A stretch of 20,269 bases of DNA from Psychrobacter sp. (GTDB lineage: Bacteria > Pseudomonadota > Gammaproteobacteria > Pseudomonadales > Moraxellaceae). This document shows, piece by piece, positions 7,760-15,003 of the stretch (position 1 is the first letter of the stretch; the number at the start of each line of letters is the position of its first letter). The DNA is taken from contig JAHHUJ010000007.1 in NCBI GenBank assembly GCA_020024075.1, forward strand, positions 1 through 20,269, written 5' to 3'. A program made the position numbers and the translations under genes. The notes beneath the pieces were generated by a model that saw nothing but the letters and a program-made list of their open reading frames with translations, did not search any database and had not been told where the DNA came from.

Positions 7760-9417
7760 CTTGAAATCTTCTTATACTTCATGCGTTTTGGACCCGCATC
7801 ATCACCCAATGTTTTCTTACGATAGGCTTCGTACTCTGAGTAGTTACCATCAAACCACTGTGGCCCTTCTGGCTCAAATGCCAAGATATGAGTCGCAATA
7901 CGGTCAAGGAACCAGCGGTCGTGCGATACTACCAATACTGAGCCTGGGAACACCTGAATTGCATCTTCAAGCGCACGTAAGGTTTCTACATCTAGGTCGT
8001 TTGATGGCTCATCCAGCAAGATAACGTTAGCGCCCTGTTTTAGCGTTTTCGCTAACTGCAGACGGTTACGCTCACCCCCTGATAAGTTACCTACCAGCTT
8101 TTGCTGATCTTGGCCTTTGAAGTTAAAGCGGCCAATATAGGCACGGCTTGGGGTTTCGTACTCACCAACTTTGATGATGTCTAGACCGTCAGAAACCTCT
8201 TCCCATACTGTCTTACTGTCATCTAAGTTATCACGAACCTGACCGACATAGGCGACTTTCACACTCTCACCCAGCTCAACTGTGCCAGTGTCTGGCTTAT
8301 CCAAACCAGTCATCATATTAAACAGCGTGGTTTTACCAGCACCGTTAGGACCAATGATACCTACGATAGCCCCTGGTGGAACGTTAAAGCTAAGGTTTTC
8401 ATACAGCAGACGGTCACCAAAAGATTTTGAGATATTGTTCACCTCAATCACTTTGTTACCTAAGCGAGGACCAGGTGGAATATAGATTTCCGAAGTTTCG
8501 TTACGCTGCTGGAATTCTTTTGAGTTAAGCTCTTCAAAGCGCTGAATACGAGACTTAGACTTAGCCTGCTGACCTTTTTGGTTCTTACGTACCCACTCAA
8601 GCTCTTTTTTAAGCGCTTTAGCAAATGACTCTTCTTGCTTTTGCTGCTCCTCAAGACGTTTATTTTTTTGCTCTAGCCACTCAGTATAGTTGCCTTCATA
8701 AGGATAGCCATAGCCGCGGTCAAGCTCAAGAATCCACTCAGCCACGTTATCAAGGAAGTATCTATCGTGGGTAATGGCAACGATAGTACCGCTAAAGTTC
8801 TTCAAGAACTGCTCTAGCCACGCCACAGACTCTGCATCCAAGTGGTTAGTTGGTTCGTCAAGAAGCAACATATCTGGGCGAGATAATAGCAGACGGCAAA
8901 GCGCCACACGGCGTTTTTCACCACCAGACAGCTTACTCACATCAGCATCCCAAGGTGGCAGACGTAGCGCATCCGCCGCTTTCTCAAGCTGGGTATTTAG
9001 GTTATGCGCATCCCAAGCTTGGATGATATCTTCCATCTTCCCTTGCTCTTCAGCCAGCTTATCGAAGTCAGCATCAGGAGCGGCATATTCAGCATAGATT
9101 TCATCAAGACGCTCTAGCGCATCTAACGCTTCACGCATACCGTCTTCAACGTTGCCACGCACATCTTTGCTGTTATCCAGCTGCGGCTCTTGTGGCAGAT
9201 ACCCAATCTTGATACCTGGCTGCGCACGCGCTTCACCGCTATATTCGGTATCCACGCCAGCCATAATACGTAATAAGGTCGATTTACCCGCTCCGTTAAT
9301 ACCTAAAACCCCAATTTTTGCACCAGGGAAGAAAGACAAGCTAATGTCTTTTAGGATTTCACGCTTAGGCGGAATAATCTTTGAAACCTTGTTCATGGTG
9401 TAAATATATTGTGCCAT
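7756..9417 (-). CDS. ettA: Energy-dependent translational throttle protein EttA (ABC-F ATPase)
   Basis: EttA is a soluble ABC-F protein that binds the ribosomal E site and couples the first peptide bond to the cell's ATP/ADP state. At 553 residues it is close to E. coli EttA (555). Both nucleotide-binding domains are intact. The first has Walker A GINGAGKS (39-46), signature LSGGE (163-167), Walker B ending in LLLDEP with E188, and H217. The second has GPNGAGKT (356-363), LSGGE (445-449), ILLDEP with E470, and H499. The two catalytic glutamates have the same numbers as in the E. coli enzyme. Between the domains lies the charged helical P-site tRNA interaction linker (about 243-310). A good Shine-Dalgarno GGAG sits five bases before the ATG. 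It is a single gene, divergent from the GNAT gene. Confidence 0.97.
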   Translation of the reverse strand: MAQYIYTMNKVSKIIPPKREILKDISLSFFPGAKIGVLGINGAGKSTLLRIMAGVDTEYSGEARAQPGIKIGYLPQEPQLDNSKDVRGNVEDGMREALDALERLDEIYAEYAAPDADFDKLAEEQGKMEDIIQAWDAHNLNTQLEKAADALRLPPWDADVSKLSGGEKRRVALCRLLLSRPDMLLLDEPTNHLDAESVAWLEQFLKNFSGTIVAITHDRYFLDNVAEWILELDRGYGYPYEGNYTEWLEQKNKRLEEQQKQEESFAKALKKELEWVRKNQKGQQAKSKSRIQRFEELNSKEFQQRNETSEIYIPPGPRLGNKVIEVNNISKSFGDRLLYENLSFNVPPGAIVGIIGPNGAGKTTLFNMMTGLDKPDTGTVELGESVKVAYVGQVRDNLDDSKTVWEEVSDGLDIIKVGEYETPSRAYIGRFNFKGQDQQKLVGNLSGGERNRLQLAKTLKQGANVILLDEPSNDLDVETLRALEDAIQVFPGSVLVVSHDRWFLDRIATHILAFEPEGPQWFDGNYSEYEAYRKKTLGDDAGPKRMKYKKISS

Positions 9418-9819
9418 TAAGACTCCATTATCAGTGTTTGGCCTTATAAAAAAGCAATTAAAAAAACTATTAAAAATCGAATATAGAATTAACTGGCATT
9501 ATCGCATATTGGCCTACAGTTATCATCTTATGTTGTGATTTTACTGTTATTAAATAACTTAGTCACAGTTTTCATTCACCTCACACCACAAGCCAGCTCT
9601 GGTTTACGTTAGCCCCCAAAAGTTATAACAATATACTGCATGATTCTTAGCAGTTTATGCTAAAGTAATCATTACAGCCATACCTATTAAAAAGTGGCGG
9701 ACTCACTACTGCTTTATGTGCGAAAAATATGCAATAACAATTAACAAACGCACAAAATCATTAATATTAATAATGTAAAAGCTAGGAGTGAGCCTGCTTA
9801 ATTGATTAAGGAGTCATTT
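9418..9819. other. Divergent spacer between ettA and the GNAT gene
   Basis: About 400 bases with no credible gene. It contains the ettA Shine-Dalgarno, two AT-rich dyads (GTTATT-A-AATAAC at 9546-9558, and TTAGCA/TGCTAA at 9647-9663) and presumably both promoters, though no convincing -35/-10 pair stands out on either strand. TGTGA (9534-9538) and TCACA (9563-9567) flank the first dyad, but they are too far apart for a CRP site. Confidence 0.5.
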
Positions 9820-10101
9820 ATGAAACCGTCTATTAACATTACCCACAATACCGATAAAAACTGCTTTGAAACCACCATCAATGGTTATACTGGTTTTATC
9901 AGCTATCAAGACCAAGGCGATAGCATTATTTATGACCATACCATTGTTCCTGTAGAGCTTGGCGGTCAAGGTGTGGGGTCAGCTTTAGTCAAATATGCAC
10001 TAAACTATGCCCGTAATGAAAACAAAAAAGTGGTCCCACAATGCTCATTTGTGGCCTCCTATATTGACAAGCATGAAGAGTATCAAGATCTAGTAAAATA
10101 A
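9820..10101 (+). CDS. Small GNAT-like N-acetyltransferase, YjdJ type
   Basis: A 93-residue protein of the short GNAT family (YjdJ/Acetyltransf_CG type). It keeps the acetyl-CoA core: YDHTIVP (38-44), the pyrophosphate-binding loop GGQGVGSALV (48-57) and helix, then PQCSFVASYIDKH (73-85), all hallmarks of the group. The substrate is unknown, and human and bacterial relatives are mostly uncharacterised. The start is fixed by an exact AAGGAG (9808-9813) six bases before the ATG; a TTG six codons upstream would put that Shine-Dalgarno inside the coding region and is rejected. It seems to be a single gene; phhB begins about 155 bases downstream with its own -10 candidate. Confidence 0.88.
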   Translation: MKPSINITHNTDKNCFETTINGYTGFISYQDQGDSIIYDHTIVPVELGGQGVGSALVKYALNYARNENKKVVPQCSFVASYIDKHEEYQDLVK

Positions 10102-10130
10102 GCCCACTCAATTAAAAGGACTTATAAAAA

Positions 10131-10154
10131 TCTAAGTAATAGCAAACACTTAGA
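10131..10154. repeat. 7-base inverted repeat upstream of phhB
   Basis: TCTAAGT (10131-10137) and ACTTAGA (10148-10154) form a perfect dyad with a 10-base gap. There is no T-tract. It lies just upstream of the TATAAT at 10178, where an operator could sit, but it could also be a weak 3' hairpin of the GNAT gene. Confidence 0.45.
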
Positions 10155-10177
10155 CCTCATAACCCGTGTAAAACATA

Positions 10178-10183
10178 TATAAT
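10178..10183 (+). promoter_or_regulatory. Candidate -10 element for phhB
   Basis: A perfect TATAAT lies about 75 bases before the phhB start, but no good -35 stands at 16-18 bases upstream. Between it and the gene is a small hairpin TAGCAG-TGCT-CTGCTA (10200-10215) that would lie in the leader. Confidence 0.35.
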
Positions 10184-10245
10184 ATACTGGAGACTGTTTT
10201 AGCAGTGCTCTGCTATATAATTCTATTAATATCTTTGACTTATTT

Positions 10246-10252
10246 AGGAGGG
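10246..10252 (+). promoter_or_regulatory. Strong Shine-Dalgarno of phhB
   Basis: AGGAGGG, four bases before the ATG, is the best Shine-Dalgarno match in the window and fixes the phhB start. Confidence 0.85.
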
Positions 10253-10256
10253 CTTT

Positions 10257-10550
10257 ATGAGCCATCTCACCGACGCTCAAGTAGAGTTACAGTTGCAGGA
10301 TTTAGAGGGCTGGAGTAAAGAAGGTAATGCTATTGTTAAGACTTTCACTTTCCATGACTTTGTAGAAGCGATGAGCTTTATGGTTCAGGCTGCGTTTCGA
10401 GCCCAAGAGCTAGAGCACCATCCAGAGTGGACCAACATTTATAATGAGGTTCATGTGCGCCTAACCACCCACGACTTAAATGGTATCTCAAGCCATGATA
10501 TTCGTTTAGCTAAGCGTATGGAAGAAATCTTACAACAAAAAACCTTCTAA
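10257..10550 (+). CDS. phhB: Pterin-4a-carbinolamine dehydratase
   Basis: This 97-residue protein belongs to the PCD/DCoH family, which dehydrates 4a-hydroxytetrahydropterin so that the cofactor of phenylalanine hydroxylase can be recycled; some members also serve in folate or molybdopterin metabolism. The active-site histidines are present: H54 and H55 in ELEHHPEW (51-58) and H72 in LTTHD (69-73), matching His61, His62 and His79 of mammalian DCoH. The family motif NIYNEV follows at 60-65. The length is normal for a bacterial enzyme. No phenylalanine hydroxylase gene (phhA) lies in the window, so the assignment to phenylalanine breakdown rests on the family. A hairpin lies downstream at 10683-10716. 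Confidence 0.95.
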   Translation: MSHLTDAQVELQLQDLEGWSKEGNAIVKTFTFHDFVEAMSFMVQAAFRAQELEHHPEWTNIYNEVHVRLTTHDLNGISSHDIRLAKRMEEILQQKTF

Positions 10551-10596
10551 GCTTAATGCACTGATCTGATCGAAACCTGCTACTAATCTTGAAGGT

Positions 10597-10630
10597 GGCT
10601 CATAGCCCAACTTGGCTCACAGCCTAGCTT
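10597..10630. repeat. 17-base imperfect tandem repeat after phhB
   Basis: GGCTCATAGCCCAACTT (10597-10613) is followed directly by GGCTCACAGCCTAGCTT (10614-10630), with three mismatches. Each copy begins with a small dyad, GGCT-N3-AGCC, so transcripts could form two short hairpins. Confidence 0.75.
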
Positions 10631-10682
10631 TAAGATAAAGAGTAACCACAGCTCGTCAGTTCATACCCCTCTAGATAAGCAA

Positions 10683-10716
10683 ATAGGCAGCTTTCAATAC
10701 CGCGATAGCTGCCTAT
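10683..10716. terminator. Inverted repeat, possible terminator of phhB
   Basis: ATAGGCAGCT (10683-10692) and AGCTGCCTAT (10707-10716) form a perfect 10-base stem with a 14-base loop. The downstream T-tract is poor (CTTATT), so termination efficiency is doubtful. Confidence 0.55.
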
Positions 10717-10806
10717 CTTATTGCTATGGTTTTTAGTCATAAAAGGCATTAACATTAACGCCCCCACAATCCATCTTATTTTAGACATTCAGTAGGTTAA
10801 TAATAC

Positions 10807-11514
10807 GTGGCAAATTTTAGAACCCACCTCACTGGCGGCTTTGCGGTCAGTGGGATATTGGGCTTAGTGACCTATAAAGCAGGTTTGGTCAACGCAAATG
10901 AGTTTTTGATGTGTGTCTTGACCGGCACAGTCGGTGGCTTGCTTCCCGACATTGACTCAGATAATTCTGTCCCAATAAAAATGGGATTTGATGTAATCTC
11001 ATTGGCAGCGGGATTTGCGTTAATTATCCATTGGCGCAGCGAGCTATCATTACTGTCTATGTTACTGCTTTGGGTACTGAGTTATTTGATAATGCGCTAC
11101 GCAGTTTTTTCAATCTTTACTAAGCTAACCGTACACCGCGGCATCATCCATTCTGTACCTTATATGCTGGTATTGGCACTAAGTCTTACTTGTTTTAACT
11201 ACTACTTCTTAGACACCTCTTCGATAGTGAGCTGGTTTTATGGAGCGTTCTTATTTTTAGGCTCCATGATTCACCTAGGATTAGATGAGGCTTATAGTGT
11301 GGACTTACTCAATCACCGCTTGAAGCGCTCTTCGGGAACAGCGATGAAGTTTTATAAAGACTCACAGCGTTATTACTACCTTGGTCTGTATGCCATCTTG
11401 TTGATGTTTATTTTTATTGCGCCCCCTTTTGACCCTTTTCTTAATAAGATTAATGACCCCATTACTTGGTGGTTAGTGAAAGACTCTTTACTACCAGAGG
11501 TATTAATACGCTAG
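10807..11514 (+). CDS. YdjM-like membrane-bound metal-dependent hydrolase (DUF457)
   Basis: A 235-residue multi-pass inner membrane protein of the YdjM/DUF457 family of predicted metal-dependent hydrolases. The likely metal-binding residues fall at their family positions: H7 in FRTHLTGG, D48/D50/D52 in LLPDIDSD (45-52), H110 and H115 in VHRGIIHS (109-116), and H156 with D160 in IHLGLDEAYSVDLL (155-168). Membrane segments are seen near 12-28, 63-75, 82-104, 117-131, 140-157 and 191-206. The start is GTG, with only a weak Shine-Dalgarno. The E. coli relative is LexA-regulated, but I see no SOS box here. The substrate is unknown. It ends about 60 bases from the convergent DUF4105 gene. Confidence 0.85.
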   Translation: MANFRTHLTGGFAVSGILGLVTYKAGLVNANEFLMCVLTGTVGGLLPDIDSDNSVPIKMGFDVISLAAGFALIIHWRSELSLLSMLLLWVLSYLIMRYAVFSIFTKLTVHRGIIHSVPYMLVLALSLTCFNYYFLDTSSIVSWFYGAFLFLGSMIHLGLDEAYSVDLLNHRLKRSSGTAMKFYKDSQRYYYLGLYAILLMFIFIAPPFDPFLNKINDPITWWLVKDSLLPEVLIR

Positions 11515-11574
11515 GCTTAAGCTAAGTTTGGGTGGAAGCTAAGCTTGCCCTCAAGCCTAAGACACCAGCTTAAG
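11515..11574. other. Short convergent spacer rich in TAAGCT-type repeats
   Basis: Between the YdjM-like and DUF4105 stops lie overlapping short repeats of GCTTAAG/CTAAG type and an imperfect hairpin around AAGCT-A-AGCTT (11536-11546), flanked by GGG (11530-11532) and CCC (11548-11550). There is no T-tract, so if it ends either transcript it is a poor intrinsic terminator. Confidence 0.45.
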
Positions 11575-12789
11575 TTAAGGCACTAACTTAGGTTGTGGCA
11601 GACCTTGACGCACCTTTTCTGGATAGGCATCTGGATCCTGATTGTCCTCAAAGCTAAAGTCAGCGACTTTAGGGTTAATATGAGCATTGGTATACCACTG
11701 CTCCATATCCCACTGATGAGCTTTACCCTCAATCTGTTCAGGGAGCAATCCATGATCATACAAATAGTTTGGCACATAGCCTGACATCAAAATTCGATAA
11801 TCCCAAGGAAAGTCTTCTGCATCAATGGCTCGGACCATATCAAAAATAACCGTCGTACAGTTCCTTATCAAAGTGTTATACCACTTAGGAGCTTGCTGCA
11901 GCTGTTTTGCTTGCTGCAAATAAGCCCTAAACAGTTGCTGCACTTGCGGCTGGCTTAAGCCTTGGATAGGAAATATATACACTTGCTCACCGCGTACATT
12001 ACTGCGAGTATAGACAATATCTCTTTCTTCTGAGGCGACAACAGCTATCTCAAACTGCTTTACAAAGCCCCCGAAAGCTGAGAAAGACTCATCCTGCTCT
12101 TTACGTATCTCAATTGAGAAACTCAACGGCCGCTCATCTTCAAATCTAAAGCTTAATAAGGTATGTCCTATCTGCTCTCCCATCCAATAAGAATTGATAA
12201 TATCCACACCACTAAGTTTACTAAGATCAACCGTCCGCTCGCTCCAGCGCTCATTCACCACCACATCTTGGTCGCCTTTTTCGACCGCTTTGTAGTAGTA
12301 CGGCTGTGTCGGCTGCACTAGCTTCTCAGCCCCAGGCGCCCGTTCCCAATCAAAATTACGCACATTATGTAAGGTGATTAAATTTGGATTGCTCGGGCTT
12401 TGGGTAAACTGTAAGACTTGACTGACTTCAGGCATCCAAGGTCGGTCTTGCTTAGGGGGTAACCAGGCAAACCAAGCAGCTAGCAACACCCATAATGAGA
12501 CAAATCCTGCCAGCCATCTTTGCCAGTATGAGCTTTGACTCAAGCTGCACTTTAAAGTGACGAGACTAAAGACTGCTATAAGGGTTAGCACAACACCACG
12601 TAAAATTGGATAATCTGTTAAATGCACCCAAAATATAAGTCCTGCCCATAGAGCCGCTATCAACAGAACCAAACAAAATAAAATCTTGGCTGTGATAACC
12701 GCAGCTTTTTTTGCTGAACCAGAAAAAGCTGCACTAGAAGTAGAGGATAAGGTATTGTTTTTATTACTAACTGTACTGTTTTTTGACAT
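11575..12789 (-). CDS. DUF4105 (Lnb N-terminal domain-like) membrane protein
   Basis: With the start at 12789 this is a 404-residue protein. After a Ser/Asn-rich cytoplasmic stretch come three membrane segments (about 33-56, 61-80, 90-110), then a large domain (about 125-390) of the DUF4105 type, probably periplasmic. Visible family motifs are NVRNFDWER (142-150), GHTLLSF (208-214, H209) and RNCTTVIFDM (309-318, C311). The conserved His and Cys suggest a thiol active site. The same Pfam domain is named after Bacteroides Lnb, a lipoprotein N-acyltransferase, but whether this protein shares that activity is unknown. The open frame runs on to a TTG at 12942, but those 51 residues have no Shine-Dalgarno and sit in the corC promoter region, so I excluded them. 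The chosen ATG also has only a weak GGGG at 11 bases. Confidence 0.8.
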   Translation of the reverse strand: MSKNSTVSNKNNTLSSTSSAAFSGSAKKAAVITAKILFCLVLLIAALWAGLIFWVHLTDYPILRGVVLTLIAVFSLVTLKCSLSQSSYWQRWLAGFVSLWVLLAAWFAWLPPKQDRPWMPEVSQVLQFTQSPSNPNLITLHNVRNFDWERAPGAEKLVQPTQPYYYKAVEKGDQDVVVNERWSERTVDLSKLSGVDIINSYWMGEQIGHTLLSFRFEDERPLSFSIEIRKEQDESFSAFGGFVKQFEIAVVASEERDIVYTRSNVRGEQVYIFPIQGLSQPQVQQLFRAYLQQAKQLQQAPKWYNTLIRNCTTVIFDMVRAIDAEDFPWDYRILMSGYVPNYLYDHGLLPEQIEGKAHQWDMEQWYTNAHINPKVADFSFEDNQDPDAYPEKVRQGLPQPKLVP

Positions 12790-12956
12790 GATTATGGCTA
12801 CCCCAAAAGCTTTATTGAGGTAAGTGTATTTTAGTCGATATAACTTAGCAAATGATACAACACAGGGACTATACAAAATAGCCAATAAAATATTGGAGTT
12901 TGGCGTTGAATATAAAGCTTCCTTGGGATAAAGTGAGAGCAACTAAATAACCATAC

Positions 12957-12964
12957 GAGGTGAT
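12957..12964 (+). promoter_or_regulatory. Shine-Dalgarno of corC
   Basis: GAGGTGAT is an eight-base match to the 16S rRNA 3' end (complement of ATCACCTC), nine bases before the corC ATG. It supports the chosen start. Confidence 0.75.
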
Positions 12965-12973
12965 ACTTCTCCC

Positions 12974-13864
12974 ATGTCTGATGACAATTCTGGCACAGCT
13001 AGCTGGTCAATGCGCGGCCTAAAGCGCTGGTTACATACTGCCCCTGAAACTCGTGATGAGTTGATAAAACTGGTACAAGATTCGCGTCAGTTTTTAGAGC
13101 CTGATACCGTAGATATGCTTGAAGGTGTTCTGGATTTGCCTGCTACTCAAGTTCGCGAAATTATGACACCACGACCACAAGTGGACGGGATTCGTGAACA
13201 TGACACGTTAGGCGATATCATGGATATGATTATGGAGACCAATCATTCCCGTTATCCGGTATTTGACAGTCAGGACGATGATGCAGTCATCGGTATCTTA
13301 TTGGCAAAAGACTTAATTCCCTTATTGGTTAGTACCATTCGCCAAGAAGAAGGGGTCGACACCTCTTTTCGCTTGAAGTCATTGATACGTCAACCGCTAT
13401 ATATTAGCGAAACGGCACGCTCAGATACCTTATTACGCTCCTTACAGCGTACCCAGGTACATATGGCCGTAGTGGTAGATGAGTTCGGTAACATGGTGGG
13501 TGTGGTTACCATGGAAGATTTATTAGAAGAGATTGTTGGCGATATCGTAGACGAGCATGATGACTTCAATGAAGACAGTGATATTAACAATATCATCCCA
13601 CACCCCGAAAAGCCAAACACTTGGATAGTACAAGCCTCAACCCTCATTGAAGACTGTAATGAGGAGTTACACACCACTTTTGATGATACCGATGTGGATA
13701 CCATGGGTGGCCTAGTCATGCAGGAGCTTGGCTATGTAGGTGAGTTAGAAGGCGAACACGTGGTCACTCAAGGCTGGCACATTTCTGTCATTGATGTCGA
13801 AGGTCGATTTATTAAACTGCTTGAGCTAACTCCTGTGGCTGACGATTCATACCATGAGGATTAA
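12974..13864 (+). CDS. corC: CorC-type transporter-associated CBS domain protein
   Basis: At 296 residues this matches the E. coli CorC (YbeX) layout: a CBS pair (about 60-118, with IMTPRPQV at 63-70; and 137-195, with VDEFGNMVGVVTMEDLLEE at 168-186), then the CorC/HlyC C-terminal domain (about 205-290). It has no DUF21 membrane domain, so it is cytoplasmic. CBS pairs of this type bind adenine nucleotides, and the family is linked to magnesium/cobalt efflux and, for YbeX, to ribosome maturation. The usual ybeY and lnt neighbours are missing. A good Shine-Dalgarno supports the start. Its last 11 bases overlap the patatin gene in another frame, so the two are coexpressed. Confidence 0.93.
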   Translation: MSDDNSGTASWSMRGLKRWLHTAPETRDELIKLVQDSRQFLEPDTVDMLEGVLDLPATQVREIMTPRPQVDGIREHDTLGDIMDMIMETNHSRYPVFDSQDDDAVIGILLAKDLIPLLVSTIRQEEGVDTSFRLKSLIRQPLYISETARSDTLLRSLQRTQVHMAVVVDEFGNMVGVVTMEDLLEEIVGDIVDEHDDFNEDSDINNIIPHPEKPNTWIVQASTLIEDCNEELHTTFDDTDVDTMGGLVMQELGYVGELEGEHVVTQGWHISVIDVEGRFIKLLELTPVADDSYHED

Positions 13865-14837
13865 CTACACCGCCCCTAACCTAGCCTGTGTAGGACTATC
13901 TGCCCTACTATTAAGTGGCTGTAATACCCTAGCCACGGATACCCAGCCAGTGGTGGCTACCTCTCACCCAACTGACCCCGTCATTGCCCTAGTCTTGGGC
14001 GGTGGTGGTGCGAAGGGTTATGCTCATGTGGGGGTCATTAAAGCGTTAGAAGCCAACCACATCACGCCGAATTTGATTGTCGGTACCAGTGTTGGCAGCT
14101 TTGTGGGCAGTATTTATGCCAGTGGCAAGTCGGCAGCTGAGTTAGAGTCTATCGCTGTGACCACAGCTGATAGCGATCTGACCGACTTTACTGTGTCTTA
14201 TCAAGGTATTATCGAAGGTCAAAAGCTTCGCAACTTCGTGAATACCCAAGTCAATAATAAGCCAATTCAAGCCTTTCCTATCCGCTTTGCAGCGGTAGCC
14301 ACTGAGAAGCATAGCCAAAAAAAAGCAGTGTTTACCGAAGGCGAAGCAGGTTTGGTAGTACAAGCCTCTAGCAGTGTGCCCAATGTGTTTATAGCCCCCC
14401 GTATCCCCGACCCAAAAACTTCCGGTGTGGTAGGCAAAAAGTACGTGGATGGCGGTGTGGTCAGCATGGTACCAGTTGATGTAGCTAAGGCTTTAGGAGC
14501 CGACTTGGTTATTGCTGTAGATTTGCAAGCTGGCAATACCTCTCAAACCAAGGCCACAGCCAACAAAAGTATCTGGTCGCTTATTGAACAAGGCTATAAC
14601 AATTATAGGAATAACAGCTCTGCTACTCCTAATAAATCTGCTCCTTACACCCAGAATTATGAGGCCATTAACAGTGCTGAGATAGCTCGAGCTGATGTTC
14701 TTATTCGTCCCGAGGTTAGTAATATCAGCTCTATTAGCACCCTAAATCGTGAAGAAGCAATCGCAGCAGGGGTCAAGGCCACTGAACAAAAACTTCCCGC
14801 AATTAAAGCCGCTATTAAACAGATTAGCCTACAATAA
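13854..14837 (+). CDS. Patatin-like phospholipase family lipoprotein (RssA-like)
   Basis: A 327-residue patatin-type serine hydrolase predicted to act as a lipid acyl hydrolase. The Ser-Asp dyad and oxyanion hole are intact: GGGGAKG (49-55), nucleophile elbow GTSVG with S79 (77-81) and DGG with D199 (199-201). A lipoprotein signal peptide ends in LLLSGC with C23 as the lipidated residue; the next residue is Asn, not Asp, which favours outer-membrane sorting. The C-terminal part (about 225-327) is polar and less conserved. The ATG overlaps the corC stop by 11 bases and has no Shine-Dalgarno of its own, pointing to translational coupling. E. coli RssA has the same fold but lacks the lipobox. 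The substrate is unknown; outer-membrane phospholipid is plausible from location. Confidence 0.9.
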   Translation: MRINYTAPNLACVGLSALLLSGCNTLATDTQPVVATSHPTDPVIALVLGGGGAKGYAHVGVIKALEANHITPNLIVGTSVGSFVGSIYASGKSAAELESIAVTTADSDLTDFTVSYQGIIEGQKLRNFVNTQVNNKPIQAFPIRFAAVATEKHSQKKAVFTEGEAGLVVQASSSVPNVFIAPRIPDPKTSGVVGKKYVDGGVVSMVPVDVAKALGADLVIAVDLQAGNTSQTKATANKSIWSLIEQGYNNYRNNSSATPNKSAPYTQNYEAINSAEIARADVLIRPEVSNISSISTLNREEAIAAGVKATEQKLPAIKAAIKQISLQ

Positions 14838-14840
14838 ACA

Positions 14841-14879
14841 AAAAAAAGGGGAAACGCCGTAGTTGATGACGTTGCCCCT
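14841..14879 (-). terminator. Terminator of the choice-of-anchor I gene, shared with the patatin gene
   Basis: On the minus strand AGGGGCAACG (14879-14870) pairs with CGTTTCCCCT (14856-14847), with one mismatch, and is followed by T7 (14847-14841). On the plus strand only a weak T5 lies several bases after the stem, so termination of the patatin unit is less sure. Confidence 0.85.
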
Positions 14880-15003
14880 ATAATGCTTTTTAATTCAATT
14901 ATGGCTACTTACTGATCTAATATAGCATCCCAAGCTGATATGAGATCTTAGTTTTATAGCCTGTCTATTTTGATAGTCTATTGTAATCGATCTGAATTAT
15001 TAC

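Noticed and set aside
8774..9097. 107-codon antisense open frame inside ettA
   Set aside because: Shadow of the first ABC domain of ettA; no independent evidence of coding.
9534..9567. TGTGA and TCACA as a possible CRP site
   Set aside because: The half-sites are 24 bases apart instead of six, so they do not form a CRP operator.
9802..9819. Six-codon extension of the GNAT protein from a TTG
   Set aside because: It would place the perfect AAGGAG (9808-9813) inside the coding region; that Shine-Dalgarno fits the ATG at 9820.
12790..12942. 51-residue N-terminal extension of the DUF4105 protein from a TTG
   Set aside because: No Shine-Dalgarno, TTG start, and it would fill the divergent corC promoter region; the protein makes sense from the ATG at 12789.
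13390..13719. 109-codon antisense open frame inside corC
   Set aside because: Serine/threonine-rich shadow of the corC reading frame with no start signals.
14841..14879. GGGGAAACG/CGTTGCCCC pair considered as an insertion-sequence end
   Set aside because: It sits between two convergent stop codons with a T7 run on the minus strand, which fits a terminator; no transposase or target duplication is visible.
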